Assembly (NCBI RefSeq): GCF_000152785.1
Contig: NZ_CH672414.1
Span: 1,257,202 to 1,321,201, forward strand
Origin: Yoonia vestfoldensis SKA53
GTDB lineage: Bacteria > Pseudomonadota > Alphaproteobacteria > Rhodobacterales > Rhodobacteraceae
Length of the DNA: 64,000 bases
Reading direction: 5' to 3'
Shown here: positions 8,864 to 16,998 of the stretch, piece by piece
Layout of the letters: each line of letters starts with the position of its first letter
Numbering within the stretch: position 1 is the first letter of the stretch
The notes under the pieces: generated by a model
Told to the model about the DNA's origin: nothing
The model's input: only the letters and a program-made list of their open reading frames with translations
Database searches by the model: none
Translations under genes and position numbers: made by a program

Positions 8864-9651
8864 TGCTGACCAATCGTTCCTTGCATGCGTCTTTGGGGCG
8901 CACCGCCGTGCTACACGGGATCACCACCAGTGCCGCCCCCGGCCGGATCGTCGCGGTGATCGGGCCGAACGGGTCTGGCAAAACCACGCTGTTGCGCGCC
9001 ATTTCCGGCGATGTCGCCTATGACGGGCGGATCGCGCTGGACGGGGCCGATCTGGCCGATCTCAAACCATGGGAATTGGCGGCGCGGCGCGGCGTGCTGC
9101 CACAGGCCGCAACGCTGGCCTTTCCGTTCACCGTGGCCGAGGTCGTGCGCCTTGGGCTGACGTCGGGCACGCAGGCTGACCGGTCAGACCTGATCGGGCG
9201 CGCCTTGGCCGAGGTTGATCTGACCGGCTTTTCCGGGCGGTATTATCAGGAATTGTCAGGTGGTCAGCAAGCGCGGGTGCAACTGGCCCGCGTGCGCGCG
9301 CAGGTCTGGGACCCTGTCGTCGCGGGCCGCCCGCGCTGGCTGTTTCTGGACGAACCGGTGGCGGCACTGGATATCGCGCATCAGATCGGCGTGATGCGGG
9401 TGCTGCGCCGCTTTGCCGATGCCGGTGGCGGGGTAGTGATCGTGCTGCATGATCTGAACCTTGCCGCGATGGTGGCCGATGATGTCTGGCTGATCCATGA
9501 CGGCCTGCTGTTGGATGCCGGATCGCCCGCGCGCGTCATCGGCGGGTCTGCCCTGGCCGAGGCTTATGGCTGCCCCATCGTGGCCAATCGGTTGCCCGGG
9601 CCGCAGGCGACCTTTGTGTTGCCGCATGGGTTATGGGCGGCGGCAGGATAA
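8863..9651 (+). CDS. hmuV: haem ABC transporter ATP-binding protein HmuV
   Basis: A 262-residue ABC ATPase powering haem import. It has Walker A GPNGSGKTTL (about residue 33), Q-loop region VLPQAATLAF, signature LSGGQQARVQLARVRAQ, Walker B WLFLDEPVAALD and switch His in VIVLHDLNLAA. I take the ATG that overlaps the hmuU stop (TGATG); the same frame is open far upstream but there it overlaps hmuU. It is the last gene of the hmuSTUV operon. Confidence 0.94.
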   Translation: MLTNRSLHASLGRTAVLHGITTSAAPGRIVAVIGPNGSGKTTLLRAISGDVAYDGRIALDGADLADLKPWELAARRGVLPQAATLAFPFTVAEVVRLGLTSGTQADRSDLIGRALAEVDLTGFSGRYYQELSGGQQARVQLARVRAQVWDPVVAGRPRWLFLDEPVAALDIAHQIGVMRVLRRFADAGGGVVIVLHDLNLAAMVADDVWLIHDGLLLDAGSPARVIGGSALAEAYGCPIVANRLPGPQATFVLPHGLWAAAG

Positions 9652-9659
9652 ATTGTGCG

Positions 9660-9938
9660 CTAACGCTCTGTCAGGTAATCGGCCGAGACATAGCCCGTCA
9701 CCCCCGGCGCATCGGCCAGCGTCACGCGGCACCAGCGCTGCCCCAGTTCGGTCACGCAATCCTGCCGCGTCAAGGCGGTGCCATCGGGCAGGCCCATGAT
9801 GACATTGAACTCCAGCCCCGGCCCCGCCCGCAGTTTCAGCAGATCGTCAGGCCCCGCCCCGCTGACAAAAACATTGCCGCCGGTGCATCCGGCGATCAGG
9901 GTCAGGGCGATGACGGCAAGGGCGCTTGTGCGGGGCAT
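9660..9938 (-). CDS. small SH3-domain lipoprotein
   Basis: A 92-residue exported protein. The N-terminus MPRTSALAVIALTLIAGCTG carries a lipobox (LIAGC), so it should be a lipoprotein. The rest is a bacterial SH3 domain with LKLRAGPGLEFNVIMGLPDG and ending in GYVSADYLTER. Such domains often bind cell-wall peptides. It is convergent with hmuV (8-base gap) and not obviously part of an operon. Confidence 0.8.
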   Translation of the reverse strand: MPRTSALAVIALTLIAGCTGGNVFVSGAGPDDLLKLRAGPGLEFNVIMGLPDGTALTRQDCVTELGQRWCRVTLADAPGVTGYVSADYLTER

Positions 9939-10017
9939 GATCTGACCTTTATTGCGGGCGGTTGGCCTGTTTATGGCACCCGCATCTGCAGGGGTGAACC
10001 CCCAAAAACCCACGTGC

Positions 10018-10650
10018 TTACCAGCGCAGCACCCTTGGGCCACAAATGGCACCGGCCAGCGCGACCGACAGGATCGCCGTCCCGTAGGCGGGCAGCACGA
10101 AAAGCGCGGCATCCTGATCGCAATAAAACGCATAGATGGCGGCCGACGCCCCGCCTGCCGCCAGCCCCGCCACCGCCCCCGCCAGCCGTGGGCGCAGCAC
10201 CGCCCCCGTTGAAAGCGACCACAAGATCGCCGCCAGAAACGGCAGGCCAAGCGCCGGCACGCTGGTCAGGCAGACCCAGAGGCTCGATATCGACAAAGCC
10301 TCGACCAGCCCTGACAGCCCGCCGCGCTGCAAATGAAAAACAAAGGTTGCGACCAACACTGCCGCAAAGACCGCAAGCACCGCCCAGCGCCTGCCCGCCA
10401 TTTCCACCGGATGGGCCAAGGCGATAGCAACGGCACCGGCCAGACCGGCCAGCAGCACAGGCAGGATCATTTTCAGCACGGCCAGCGACGCAAGCGCCGC
10501 CCCAAGGTCCGGGCGCACCCCCCAAAAGGCGACAAAAGCCGCCACGCAGACCGCCAGCGCCACGGGCAGCGACCAGACAAGCCGCTGCGCGATGCCCGGT
10601 TGCGGCAATGTATCGGCGGCAAGCGCCGCGATCAGGTCGTCGGTGTTCAT
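10018..10650 (-). CDS. nrsF: NrsF-family membrane anti-sigma factor (DUF1109)
   Basis: A 210-residue inner-membrane protein with about six hydrophobic segments, matching NrsF, the anti-sigma factor that holds SigF at the membrane until heavy metals are sensed (known for Caulobacter). Two cysteines at about C127 (SSLWVCLTSVP) and C177 (YAFYCDQDAALF) sit 50 residues apart, the spacing I recall for the sensing cysteines of Caulobacter NrsF. It lies directly downstream of, and overlaps by 4 bases, the ECF sigma gene whose product it should bind. The pair is divergent from a bufferin operon. Confidence 0.87.
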   Translation of the reverse strand: MNTDDLIAALAADTLPQPGIAQRLVWSLPVALAVCVAAFVAFWGVRPDLGAALASLAVLKMILPVLLAGLAGAVAIALAHPVEMAGRRWAVLAVFAAVLVATFVFHLQRGGLSGLVEALSISSLWVCLTSVPALGLPFLAAILWSLSTGAVLRPRLAGAVAGLAAGGASAAIYAFYCDQDAALFVLPAYGTAILSVALAGAICGPRVLRW

Positions 10651-11188
10651 TCGATCATCCTTTCACGCAAGCGCGCCAGCGTCCGCAACGCGCGGTGCAA
10701 AGCCACGCGTACCGCCCCTTCGGTCATGCCCAGACGCGCCGCCGTATCCGCCGTGGTTTCACCGCGCAGACCAAAGCCGCGCACAATATCGGCAGCACGC
10801 GGATCAAGCGCGCCCAAAAGCTTTTCCATATCGCGCCCGTCCAGCGGGTCAGGCCCCTGGGGTGCTGCCAGCGCATCTGCAAAATCGTCAATCGCCAGCT
10901 CGATGCGCCGTCCACGGGCGCGGAATGCATCCACCACCTTGTGCCGCGCGATGGCATAAAGCCAGGGGCGCAGCGGCGCGTCCTGCCGCCATGTATGGCG
11001 TTTGGTGTGGATCGCCAGCAGCACATCCTGCAAGACATCCTCGCAGCTGTCCTGCCCCAGCCCGCCGCCCCGCGCCTGCACGACGCGGCGCAAAACAGGC
11101 TGATCGCCTGCAACAATTGGCGGTAGGCCGCCGTATCGCCGCCATTCGCTGCGCGCATCAGGTCATCCCAAGGGTCAATTATGTCCAA
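10647..11188 (-). pseudogene. sigF: ECF sigma factor (SigF-like), interrupted by an apparent 1-base deletion
   Basis: Two frames together make one ECF sigma factor. The 5' frame reads DIIDPWDDLMRAANGGD then TAAYRQLLQAI. The 3' frame continues LRRVVQARGGGLGQDSCEDV, PLRPWLYAIARHKVVDAFRA (region 2) and ADIVRGFGLRGETTAD plus TEGAVRVALHRALRTLARL (region 4). They join if one extra G is placed at about 11098-11099 on the plus strand, giving ...QAISPVLRRVV... and a normal length of about 180 residues. As given, a start at 11188 (TTG) runs out of frame, and the downstream ATG at 11093 would lose the first third of region 2. Either a real loss-of-function mutation or a base error. It overlaps nrsF by 4 bases. 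Confidence 0.8.
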
Positions 11189-11199
11189 GTTCTGATCCC

Positions 11200-11227
11200 T
11201 GTTCGTCCCGTGTCGGGCAAATGTTAC
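11200..11227 (-). promoter_or_regulatory. candidate SigF-type promoter of the sigma/nrsF operon
   Basis: Read on the minus strand, GTAACA (11227-11222), 16 bases, then CGAACA (11205-11200). This resembles ECF promoters (AAC-containing -35, CG-containing -10) and matches the element upstream of bufA in -35 sequence, spacer and the first three bases of the -10. The -10 lies only 11 bases before the TTG start, so the mRNA leader would be very short. Autoregulation of the sigma factor is implied. Confidence 0.6.
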
Positions 11228-11296
11228 AGCTACAACCCCCGACTTGCCCAGAAACAAATGCGCTCGCCTTCAGCGGTTCACATGGGCGTGACCTGC

Positions 11297-11324
11297 GTAA
11301 CACAAAGGCGCGGTGGCACGACCT
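11297..11324 (+). promoter_or_regulatory. candidate SigF-type promoter of the bufferin operon
   Basis: GTAACA (11297-11302), 16-base spacer, CGACCT (11319-11324), upstream of bufA. It has the same -35 hexamer and spacer as the divergent sigma-factor promoter, which supports both being read by the locally encoded sigma factor. Confidence 0.6.
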
Positions 11325-11371
11325 GCTTGGCGGGACTGCACTGACGCAGCCCGCCACTAGGAGTGACCTTC

Positions 11372-11683
11372 ATGACGACCAAAACGCTTTCGCTTACTCT
11401 TGCCGCTTCGCTGGCTTCTGCGCTGACCCTGTCCGCCGGGCAGATGCATGCACAAGAGGCCACGATGGAAAAATGTTTCGGCATTTCGCTGGCTGGTGCC
11501 AATGATTGCGCCGCCGGTCCCGGCACCACCTGCGCCGGCACATCCACCGTCGATTACCAGGGCAACGCCTGGACGCTGGTCGCCACCGGCACCTGCGCCG
11601 ACATCGCACTGCCTGCCATGGCCGACGGCTCCGCGCGCATGGGCTCGCTGGCAGAACTGGACCGCGATCTGCCCCCTGCATGA
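11372..11683 (+). CDS. bufA: bufferin precursor BufA (DUF2282)
   Basis: A 103-residue precursor of a bufferin, a periplasmic copper-binding RiPP whose cysteines are modified by the MNIO enzyme BufB. A signal peptide covers about residues 1-28 (cleavage near QMHAQ). The mature part holds four cysteines, C35, C46, C54 and C75, in the DUF2282 pattern ([26 protein letters not shown]). The ATG at 11372 has a good ribosome-binding site (aggag, 11359-11363); an upstream in-frame GTG inside that site is rejected. It is the first gene of the operon and is followed by a strong hairpin. Confidence 0.9.
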   Translation: MTTKTLSLTLAASLASALTLSAGQMHAQEATMEKCFGISLAGANDCAAGPGTTCAGTSTVDYQGNAWTLVATGTCADIALPAMADGSARMGSLAELDRDLPPA

Positions 11684-11695
11684 TCTGACATCAAG

Positions 11696-11716
11696 GGGCG
11701 GGGGTATCCCCCGCCC
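11696..11716 (+). terminator. intercistronic hairpin between bufA and bufB
   Basis: A perfect 9-bp stem (GGGCGGGGG / CCCCCGCCC) with a TAT loop, 13 bases after the bufA stop and 21 before the bufB start. There is no U-tract, so it may act as a partial terminator or mRNA stabiliser, giving more precursor (BufA) than modifying enzyme. Confidence 0.6.
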
Positions 11717-11737
11717 TCTATCCAAAAGGATTTTGCC

Positions 11738-12586
11738 ATGCCCGCACTTCCCCGCACGACCGGTCTGGGTTTCAAGCCACAGCATTTCACCGATATGATG
11801 GCCACCGACACCATCGGGTTCATCGAGGTCCATGCCGAGAATTACATGGGCGATGGCGGCGCGCCGCACGCGATGCTGGCAGCTTTGCACGAGTGCCATG
11901 CCCTGTCGATCCACGGGGTCGGCCTGTCGATCGGCAGCGCGGGCGGGCTGGACCGCGACCACCTTGCGCGGCTGCGCAGATTGATTGACCGCTACCAACC
12001 CGAAAGCTTTTCCGAACATCTGGCCTGGTCCAGCCATGGGGCGGCCTGGCTGAATGATCTTTTGCCCCTGCCCTATACGCCCGAGACATTGGCCACGATC
12101 TGCGCCCATGTCGATCAGGTACAAGATACCTTGGGCCGCCGGATGCTGCTGGAAAATCCAGCGACCTATGTGACCTTCGCCAGCTCCACCCTGTCGGAAA
12201 CCGATTTCCTGACCGAACTGGTCCAGCGCACGGGCTGCGGGCTGCTGTTGGATGTCAACAATGTCTTTGTTTCTGCCACCAACCACCGGTTCGATGCCCG
12301 TGCCTATCTGGCCGATTTCCCGCTGTTTGCTGTGGGTGAAATCCATCTGGCGGGGCATGATACCGAAGATTTGCCATCCGGTCCGCTGCTGATCGACAGC
12401 CATGGCGCGCCGGTGGCGGACCCTGTCTGGGCGCTCTACGCTGAGGTGCTGGCGCGTACCGGCCCCTTGCCCACGCTGATCGAATGGGACACTGACGTGC
12501 CGGATTTCGCCACCCTGCTGGCCGAGGCTGCCCGCGCAAACGCCATCCTGCGTGATGTGCAAAGGCCGCAGACCGATGCAGCCTGA
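11738..12586 (+). CDS. bufB: BufB, DUF692-family multinuclear iron enzyme (MNIO)
   Basis: A 282-residue TIM-barrel enzyme of the DUF692/MNIO family, which uses a di- or tri-iron centre to modify cysteines of RiPP precursors. Family signatures are visible in order: [81 protein letters not shown] and [10 protein letters not shown]. These include the His, Glu, Asp and Asn iron ligands. The substrate should be BufA just upstream. It overlaps bufC by 11 bases. Confidence 0.92.
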   Translation: MPALPRTTGLGFKPQHFTDMMATDTIGFIEVHAENYMGDGGAPHAMLAALHECHALSIHGVGLSIGSAGGLDRDHLARLRRLIDRYQPESFSEHLAWSSHGAAWLNDLLPLPYTPETLATICAHVDQVQDTLGRRMLLENPATYVTFASSTLSETDFLTELVQRTGCGLLLDVNNVFVSATNHRFDARAYLADFPLFAVGEIHLAGHDTEDLPSGPLLIDSHGAPVADPVWALYAEVLARTGPLPTLIEWDTDVPDFATLLAEAARANAILRDVQRPQTDAA

Positions 12587-13322
12587 CAGCCACGCCGCCC
12601 AGCAACAGGCGTTTGAAGCCGCGCTTTGGCAGCAAGACCCGCCCGCAGGGCTGAGCGCGCCCGTGATGGCAGAGGTCGCACAGCGGTTTGCCGTTTACCG
12701 CAACAATGTGCAGCACAGCCTGACCCGCGCGCTGGCGGGGCGGTTTGCCGTCGTGGAACAATTGGTCGGCCCCACCTTTTTTACCGCCATGGCGCGGGTC
12801 CATATCGCGCAAGACCCGCCGCAAAGCCCGGTTTTGCTGGGCTGGGGCGCGACATTCGCGGATTTTCTGGATGGTTTCGCCCCGGTGGCGCATCTGCCGT
12901 TTCTGGGCGATGTGGCGCGGCTGGAATATGCGCGCGGGCTGGCCTATCACGCCGCCGACGCCATGCCGGTCGCAGCCGATGCGCTGGCCGTGGACGACCC
13001 CGCGACGCTGCGGCTCGGTCTGCACCCGTCGGTGCAGCTGTTCACATCACCGCACCCGGCGCTGCAAATCTGGCAAGCGCATCAGACAGGTGGCACGCGC
13101 GCCCCGCTGCGTGCCGGACCCGACCATGCGCTGATCGCGCGCGCGCCCGATTTCAGCATCGTGACGGCCCCGCTGGACGAAGACACATATGCCGTGCTGC
13201 GCGCCTTGGTGGCTGGCGACAGGCTGGGTGACGCTGCAACCCATGCCGAACCCACCACCGCCCTGGTGCTGCTTTTGCGCCACGGGCTGATCACCACGAT
13301 AGATACAGGAGTTTCCCCATGA
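12576..13322 (+). CDS. bufC: BufC, DUF2063-family partner of the bufferin-modifying enzyme
   Basis: A 248-residue DUF2063 protein, the usual partner of BufB that recognises the precursor. The N-terminal DUF2063 part has [18 protein letters not shown] and [20 protein letters not shown]; a C-terminal winged-helix-like part follows ([20 protein letters not shown]). I choose the ATG at 12576, inside the 3' end of bufB; an in-frame ATG further upstream overlaps bufB more. It overlaps the DoxX gene by 4 bases. Confidence 0.9.
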   Translation: MQPDSHAAQQQAFEAALWQQDPPAGLSAPVMAEVAQRFAVYRNNVQHSLTRALAGRFAVVEQLVGPTFFTAMARVHIAQDPPQSPVLLGWGATFADFLDGFAPVAHLPFLGDVARLEYARGLAYHAADAMPVAADALAVDDPATLRLGLHPSVQLFTSPHPALQIWQAHQTGGTRAPLRAGPDHALIARAPDFSIVTAPLDEDTYAVLRALVAGDRLGDAATHAEPTTALVLLLRHGLITTIDTGVSP

Positions 13323-13792
13323 CCCCCACCATAGACCTGCGCAACCGGATCGGGCAGATCAACAGGCTTGCCGATCATCTGCCCCACGATGTCGTGGCCT
13401 TTGCCGCGCGGCTTTTTCCGGCGATCGTGTTCTGGCAATCGGCGCGCACCAAGGTTGATGGGTTCACGATCAAGGATTCCACTTATTTCTTGTTCGAACA
13501 GGTCTATGCCTTGCCGGTCATCCCACCCGCAACCGCCGCCCAGCTTGCGACATTGGCTGAACATCTGCTGCCGGTCCTGCTGGTGCTTGGCCTGTTTGCG
13601 CGATTTTCCGCGCTGGGGCTGCTTGTCATGACAGCCGTGATACAAACCTTCGTGTTTCCAGAGGCTTGGGTCACCCATGGGCTTTGGGCCACGGCGCTGC
13701 TGGTGGTACTGGCGCAAGGGCCGGGGCGGGTGTCGCTGGATCACCTGATGGGGCTGGATCATGGCGGCGCGCGGCACAAACGGCGGCCCTGA
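13319..13792 (+). CDS. DoxX-family membrane protein of the bufferin operon
   Basis: A 157-residue DoxX-family inner-membrane protein with four hydrophobic segments. [40 protein letters not shown] and [11 protein letters not shown] match the DoxX proteins commonly found at the end of bufferin operons. Its role there is not settled; DoxX proteins are linked to redox or thiol stress in the membrane. The ATG overlaps the bufC stop (ATGA), so the four genes bufA-bufB-bufC-doxX form one unit. Confidence 0.87.
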   Translation: MTPTIDLRNRIGQINRLADHLPHDVVAFAARLFPAIVFWQSARTKVDGFTIKDSTYFLFEQVYALPVIPPATAAQLATLAEHLLPVLLVLGLFARFSALGLLVMTAVIQTFVFPEAWVTHGLWATALLVVLAQGPGRVSLDHLMGLDHGGARHKRRP

Positions 13793-13936
13793 GGTCAAAG
13801 CCGCACCATGCCCCAGGGGATTGACAGACAAGGGCAGATAGCACCTACGCTTGCAGCTGGACAACGGTCAGGGCGGGCGACGGAAAATGGCGATTTGGCA
13901 AAATAGTGCAGATCAGGCAAGGCCGCGCGCCGCGCC

Positions 13937-14539
13937 ATGACCAGTTATCTGCACGAAGACCGCCTGCAGGCCGTGCTGGCCGCGATCAGCGCCAGCGGCG
14001 CGCGGCGCGTACTGGATCTGGGCTGCGGCGATGGCGATCTGTTCGTGCGGCTGGCCACGATGCCCGCGCTTGACGATCTGGTCGGGATCGACATCTGCGC
14101 CGCCTCGCTTGACCGGCTGCGCGCGCGATTGGCGCGGATCACCGTGACCGCAGGCAAGGTCGATGTGCGCCACGGGTCGATGACCGACCCCGCACGCGAT
14201 CTGGCAGGCTATGATTGCGCGGTGCTGCTGGAAACCATCGAACATATCGACCCCGATCAATTGTCGCGGCTGGAACGCGCGCTGTTCACCGTGCTGCGTG
14301 CAAGCACTACTATCATCACGACCCCCAATGCCGAATTCAATCCGCTGTTGGGCGTGCCGGCACACCGGATGCGCCACCCCGACCACCGTTTCGAATGGGA
14401 CCGCGCGCGATTTCGCACATGGTGCGCGCGCGCGGCCAAGACGGCCGGCTATGCCGCCGCCTTTCATGATATAGCGGGCACGCATCCCACCTTGGGCGGT
14501 GCCAGCCAGATGGCAGTTTTCACCCTACCTGCGGGCTAG
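13937..14539 (+). CDS. Hen1-like 3'-terminal RNA ribose 2'-O-methyltransferase, stand-alone
   Basis: A 200-residue SAM-dependent methyltransferase. The SAM motif VLDLGCGDGDLFVRL (residues 25-39) and GIDICAASLDRLRARL are followed by the features of the Hen1 methyltransferase domain: ETIEHID (E99, E102, H103), ITTPNAEFN and MRHPDHRFEWDRARF with H147/H150, then SQMAVFTLP. In Hen1, E-x-x-E-H plus a later His bind the metal used to methylate the 3'-terminal 2'-OH. Bacterial Hen1 usually has an N-terminal Pnkp-binding domain and a pnkp neighbour for RNA repair; neither is here. Its RNA substrate is unknown. Confidence 0.78.
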   Translation: MTSYLHEDRLQAVLAAISASGARRVLDLGCGDGDLFVRLATMPALDDLVGIDICAASLDRLRARLARITVTAGKVDVRHGSMTDPARDLAGYDCAVLLETIEHIDPDQLSRLERALFTVLRASTTIITTPNAEFNPLLGVPAHRMRHPDHRFEWDRARFRTWCARAAKTAGYAAAFHDIAGTHPTLGGASQMAVFTLPAG

Positions 14540-15381
14540 GCAAGGGCTGCGCGCACCGCTTCCGCCAGCGGCGTGGTCGGACGGCCCAGCAACTGGCGCA
14601 GGGTGCCGGAATTGTCGGCCAGCCAACCTTCGCCCGCCTGCTGGTCCACATCGACCAGCACAGCGGCGAAACCGGCAGGCAGGCCAAAGCTTTCCAGAAT
14701 GCCCTGATACACATCGGCGGGCAGATCGTTGTAGGGAATGTCCTTGCCGGTCTGGCGCGACACTTCGGCGGCGATATCAGCCAACGTGATGGCCGTATCG
14801 CCCCCCAGTTCATAGACCTGCCCCGCATGGGCATCGTCCGCCGCGACCACCGCCAGCGCCTGCGCGTAATCGGCGCGGGTTGCGGGGGTAAAGCGCGCAT
14901 CGCCCGCAGCCCCGATCATCGCACCGGCGCTGATTGCTCCGGCAAGGCTGCTGGTCCAGTTTTCAGTATACCAGCCATTGCGCAGGATCGTAGCCGTCAG
15001 GCCCGCGTCATTGATCGCGGCTTCGGTGGCGCGGTGATCAAAGGCGATCAACATTGGCGAGCGATCGGCCTGCTGGATCGAGGTATAGACGATCCGGCCC
15101 ACTCCCGCCGCCTTGGCTGCCGCAATCACATTGCGGTGCTGGCCGACGCGGTCGTTGAAATCGCTCGACGAAATCAGCACCAGCACATCGACGCCCTGCA
15201 ATGCGGGGGCCATGGCCTGTGGCGCAGTATAGTCAAAGGCGCGGGCGGCAACGCCAAGATCAGCCGCCTTGGCCGGATCGCGCACAAGCGCAATGATTTG
15301 GGCAGGATCGGTCAGGGTCTTGAGATGGGCAATGGCCAGACGGCCCAGTTGGCCGGTGGCACCGGTGATGGCAATGGTCAT
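14536..15381 (-). CDS. NAD(P)-binding NmrA/QorB-type oxidoreductase
   Basis: A 281-residue atypical SDR. The Rossmann motif TGATGQLGRLAIAHLKTL is at the N-terminus, then VLVLISSSDFNDRVGQHRNV and YTSIQQADRSP, closely resembling the NADPH:quinone oxidoreductase QorB (YtfG). The ATG at 15381 places TIAITGATG at the very start. The gene is divergent from an HxlR regulator, the same arrangement as E. coli qorB with its HxlR-type regulator, suggesting induction by quinones or related electrophiles. It overlaps the end of the Hen1-like gene by 4 bases, tail to tail. Confidence 0.85.
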   Translation of the reverse strand: MTIAITGATGQLGRLAIAHLKTLTDPAQIIALVRDPAKAADLGVAARAFDYTAPQAMAPALQGVDVLVLISSSDFNDRVGQHRNVIAAAKAAGVGRIVYTSIQQADRSPMLIAFDHRATEAAINDAGLTATILRNGWYTENWTSSLAGAISAGAMIGAAGDARFTPATRADYAQALAVVAADDAHAGQVYELGGDTAITLADIAAEVSRQTGKDIPYNDLPADVYQGILESFGLPAGFAAVLVDVDQQAGEGWLADNSGTLRQLLGRPTTPLAEAVRAALA

Positions 15382-15461
15382 GAAACGCTCCGTTCGTTGA
15401 TGTTGACGGGGCACAGATAACGCTATACGCACGAAACGGAAGTACACACATTTTTGTAAGT

Positions 15462-15824
15462 ATGAAAAAGATGGCGCATGATCTGACCCCCGATGTTCTG
15501 AACGACCGCTGCCCGTCGCGCGCGGTGCTGAACCATGTGACCAGCCGCTGGGGCGTGCTGATCCTGATCGCGTTGCAGGACGGCACTTTGCGGTTCAGCG
15601 CGCTGCGCCGTCGGATCGGCGGGGTGTCTGAGCGGATGCTGGCGCAATCTTTGCGCCTGCTGGAGGATGACGGCTTTGTCCGCCGCACGGCGCACCCCGT
15701 GGTGCCGCCGCATGTGGATTACGATCTGACGCCACTGGGCTATGAGGTCGCGGCAAAGGTGCATGCCCTGGCCAGCCTGATCGAAGGCAATCTGGGCCAG
15801 ATCATCGCCCAGCGCAAAACCTAG
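15462..15824 (+). CDS. HxlR-family transcriptional regulator
   Basis: A 120-residue winged-helix regulator: SRWGVLILIALQDGTLRFS, LRRRIGGVSERMLAQSLRLL and VDYDLTPLGYEVA are diagnostic of HxlR. A cysteine near the N-terminus (NDRCPSRAVL) is positioned like the redox-sensing Cys of QorR/HypR-type members. It is divergent from the QorB-like oxidoreductase with an 80-base gap and probably represses it. An internal ATG at 15471 is an alternative start. Confidence 0.88.
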   Translation: MKKMAHDLTPDVLNDRCPSRAVLNHVTSRWGVLILIALQDGTLRFSALRRRIGGVSERMLAQSLRLLEDDGFVRRTAHPVVPPHVDYDLTPLGYEVAAKVHALASLIEGNLGQIIAQRKT

Positions 15825-15837
15825 TCTGATCCGGCGG

Positions 15838-16998
15838 TCAGCTGCGTTTGAGGATCAACAGCGCCAATAAGGCCGCCATCCCGATCCCCGCCGTCAGCCA
15901 GACCGCGTTGACGCCCCAGCCGGTCAGTGCCGCGCCAAAGATGAGCGGTGCCGCCGCCTGACTGACCCGCGCGGGCGCATTCAGCCAGCCCAGCCGCTGA
16001 CCGTACCCTGCCGGACCAAACAGCGACAAAGGCAGCGTGCCTTTGGCGATGGTCATGATCCCGTTGCCCGCCCCGTGCAACAGCGCAAAAACATAGGCCG
16101 CAGGCCCGCCAAAGCCGATCAGCGCGACCGCCGCCACCGGATGCGCCGCCGCCGCCAGCCGGGTCGAAACCAGCGGATGAAACCGCTGCAACAGGCCGAA
16201 TTCCAGCACCCGCGCCGCGACCTGCGCAGGCCCGATCAGCGCGCCTGCCGCGATGGCGACAGCGGTGCTGGCCCCCGCCGCCTGCAACAGCCCCGGCAGA
16301 TGCGCGGCCATGGCGGTGGCGTTGAACCATGCCGCGGCAAAGACAAAGGCCAGCAGCCACAGCGCGCGGCGCGATGGCGGCGGGCCGACAGGCTCGGGGG
16401 TAGCGGGTTTGGGCAAAGCCTCGTTGCCGCTCGGCAGCCATGCGTTCAGCGGCAATGCCACCAGCAGATGGATCAGCGCCCAGCCCAGACAGGCCTCGCG
16501 CCAGCCCCATGTCGCCAGCATGATCCCCGACAAGGGCCACCCCAATGTGCTGGCAAAGCCCGCGATCAACGTGATGCCGGTGATCGGGCCACGCGCATCT
16601 TTGCCATAAATTCCCGCCAGCGTGGCGAACCCGGCCTCGTACAGTCCGATCCCCATGCCAAAGCCCACGACGGCCCAGCCAAGATAGAGCACCGCCGGCA
16701 CCGGTGCCGCCGCCAGCAGGCACAGCCCCAGCGCAAAGACGATATTCGACAGCATCAGCACCCCGCGCCCGCCGAACCCGTCGATTCGCGCGCCCGCCCA
16801 AGGCCCGACGATGGCCGACACCACCAGCGCCATCGAAAACGCGCCGAACACCCAGACCGGCGACAGCCCGAAACTGTCCGCCATCGGGACCGCCAGCACC
16901 GCGGGGATGTAATAGCTTGACGCCCAGCCAACGGTCTGGGACGTGCCAAGGGCTGCAATGGTCAGGCCCCGCTTGCTGGCCGACAGTCTGGCGATCAC
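15838..16998 (-). CDS. MFS transporter, paired with an ArsR regulator
   Basis: A major-facilitator permease of about 386 residues with twelve hydrophobic segments. Features include SQTVGWASSYYIPAVLAVPM, GAFSMALVVSAIVGPWAGAR, and GWRWEAxx-like LATWGWREACLGWALIH mid-protein. The GTG at 16998 overlaps the stop of the ArsR gene (GTGA) and is preferred; an ATG at 17019 would overlap it further. Co-transcription with an ArsR repressor suggests export of a metalloid, metal or small toxic compound, but the substrate cannot be assigned. Confidence 0.85.
   Translation of the reverse strand: MIARLSASKRGLTIAALGTSQTVGWASSYYIPAVLAVPMADSFGLSPVWVFGAFSMALVVSAIVGPWAGARIDGFGGRGVLMLSNIVFALGLCLLAAAPVPAVLYLGWAVVGFGMGIGLYEAGFATLAGIYGKDARGPITGITLIAGFASTLGWPLSGIMLATWGWREACLGWALIHLLVALPLNAWLPSGNEALPKPATPEPVGPPPSRRALWLLAFVFAAAWFNATAMAAHLPGLLQAAGASTAVAIAAGALIGPAQVAARVLEFGLLQRFHPLVSTRLAAAAHPVAAVALIGFGGPAAYVFALLHGAGNGIMTIAKGTLPLSLFGPAGYGQRLGWLNAPARVSQAAAPLIFGAALTGWGVNAVWLTAGIGMAALLALLILKRS

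Noticed and set aside
11189..11257. Upstream in-frame ATG that would add 23 residues to the sigma factor
   Set aside because: It lies upstream of the candidate promoter and adds sequence unlike ECF N-termini.
15382..15461. Possible HxlR operator around AAGTAC...AAGTAT in the qorB/hxlR gap
   Set aside because: The repeat is short and imperfect; not enough to separate from chance.
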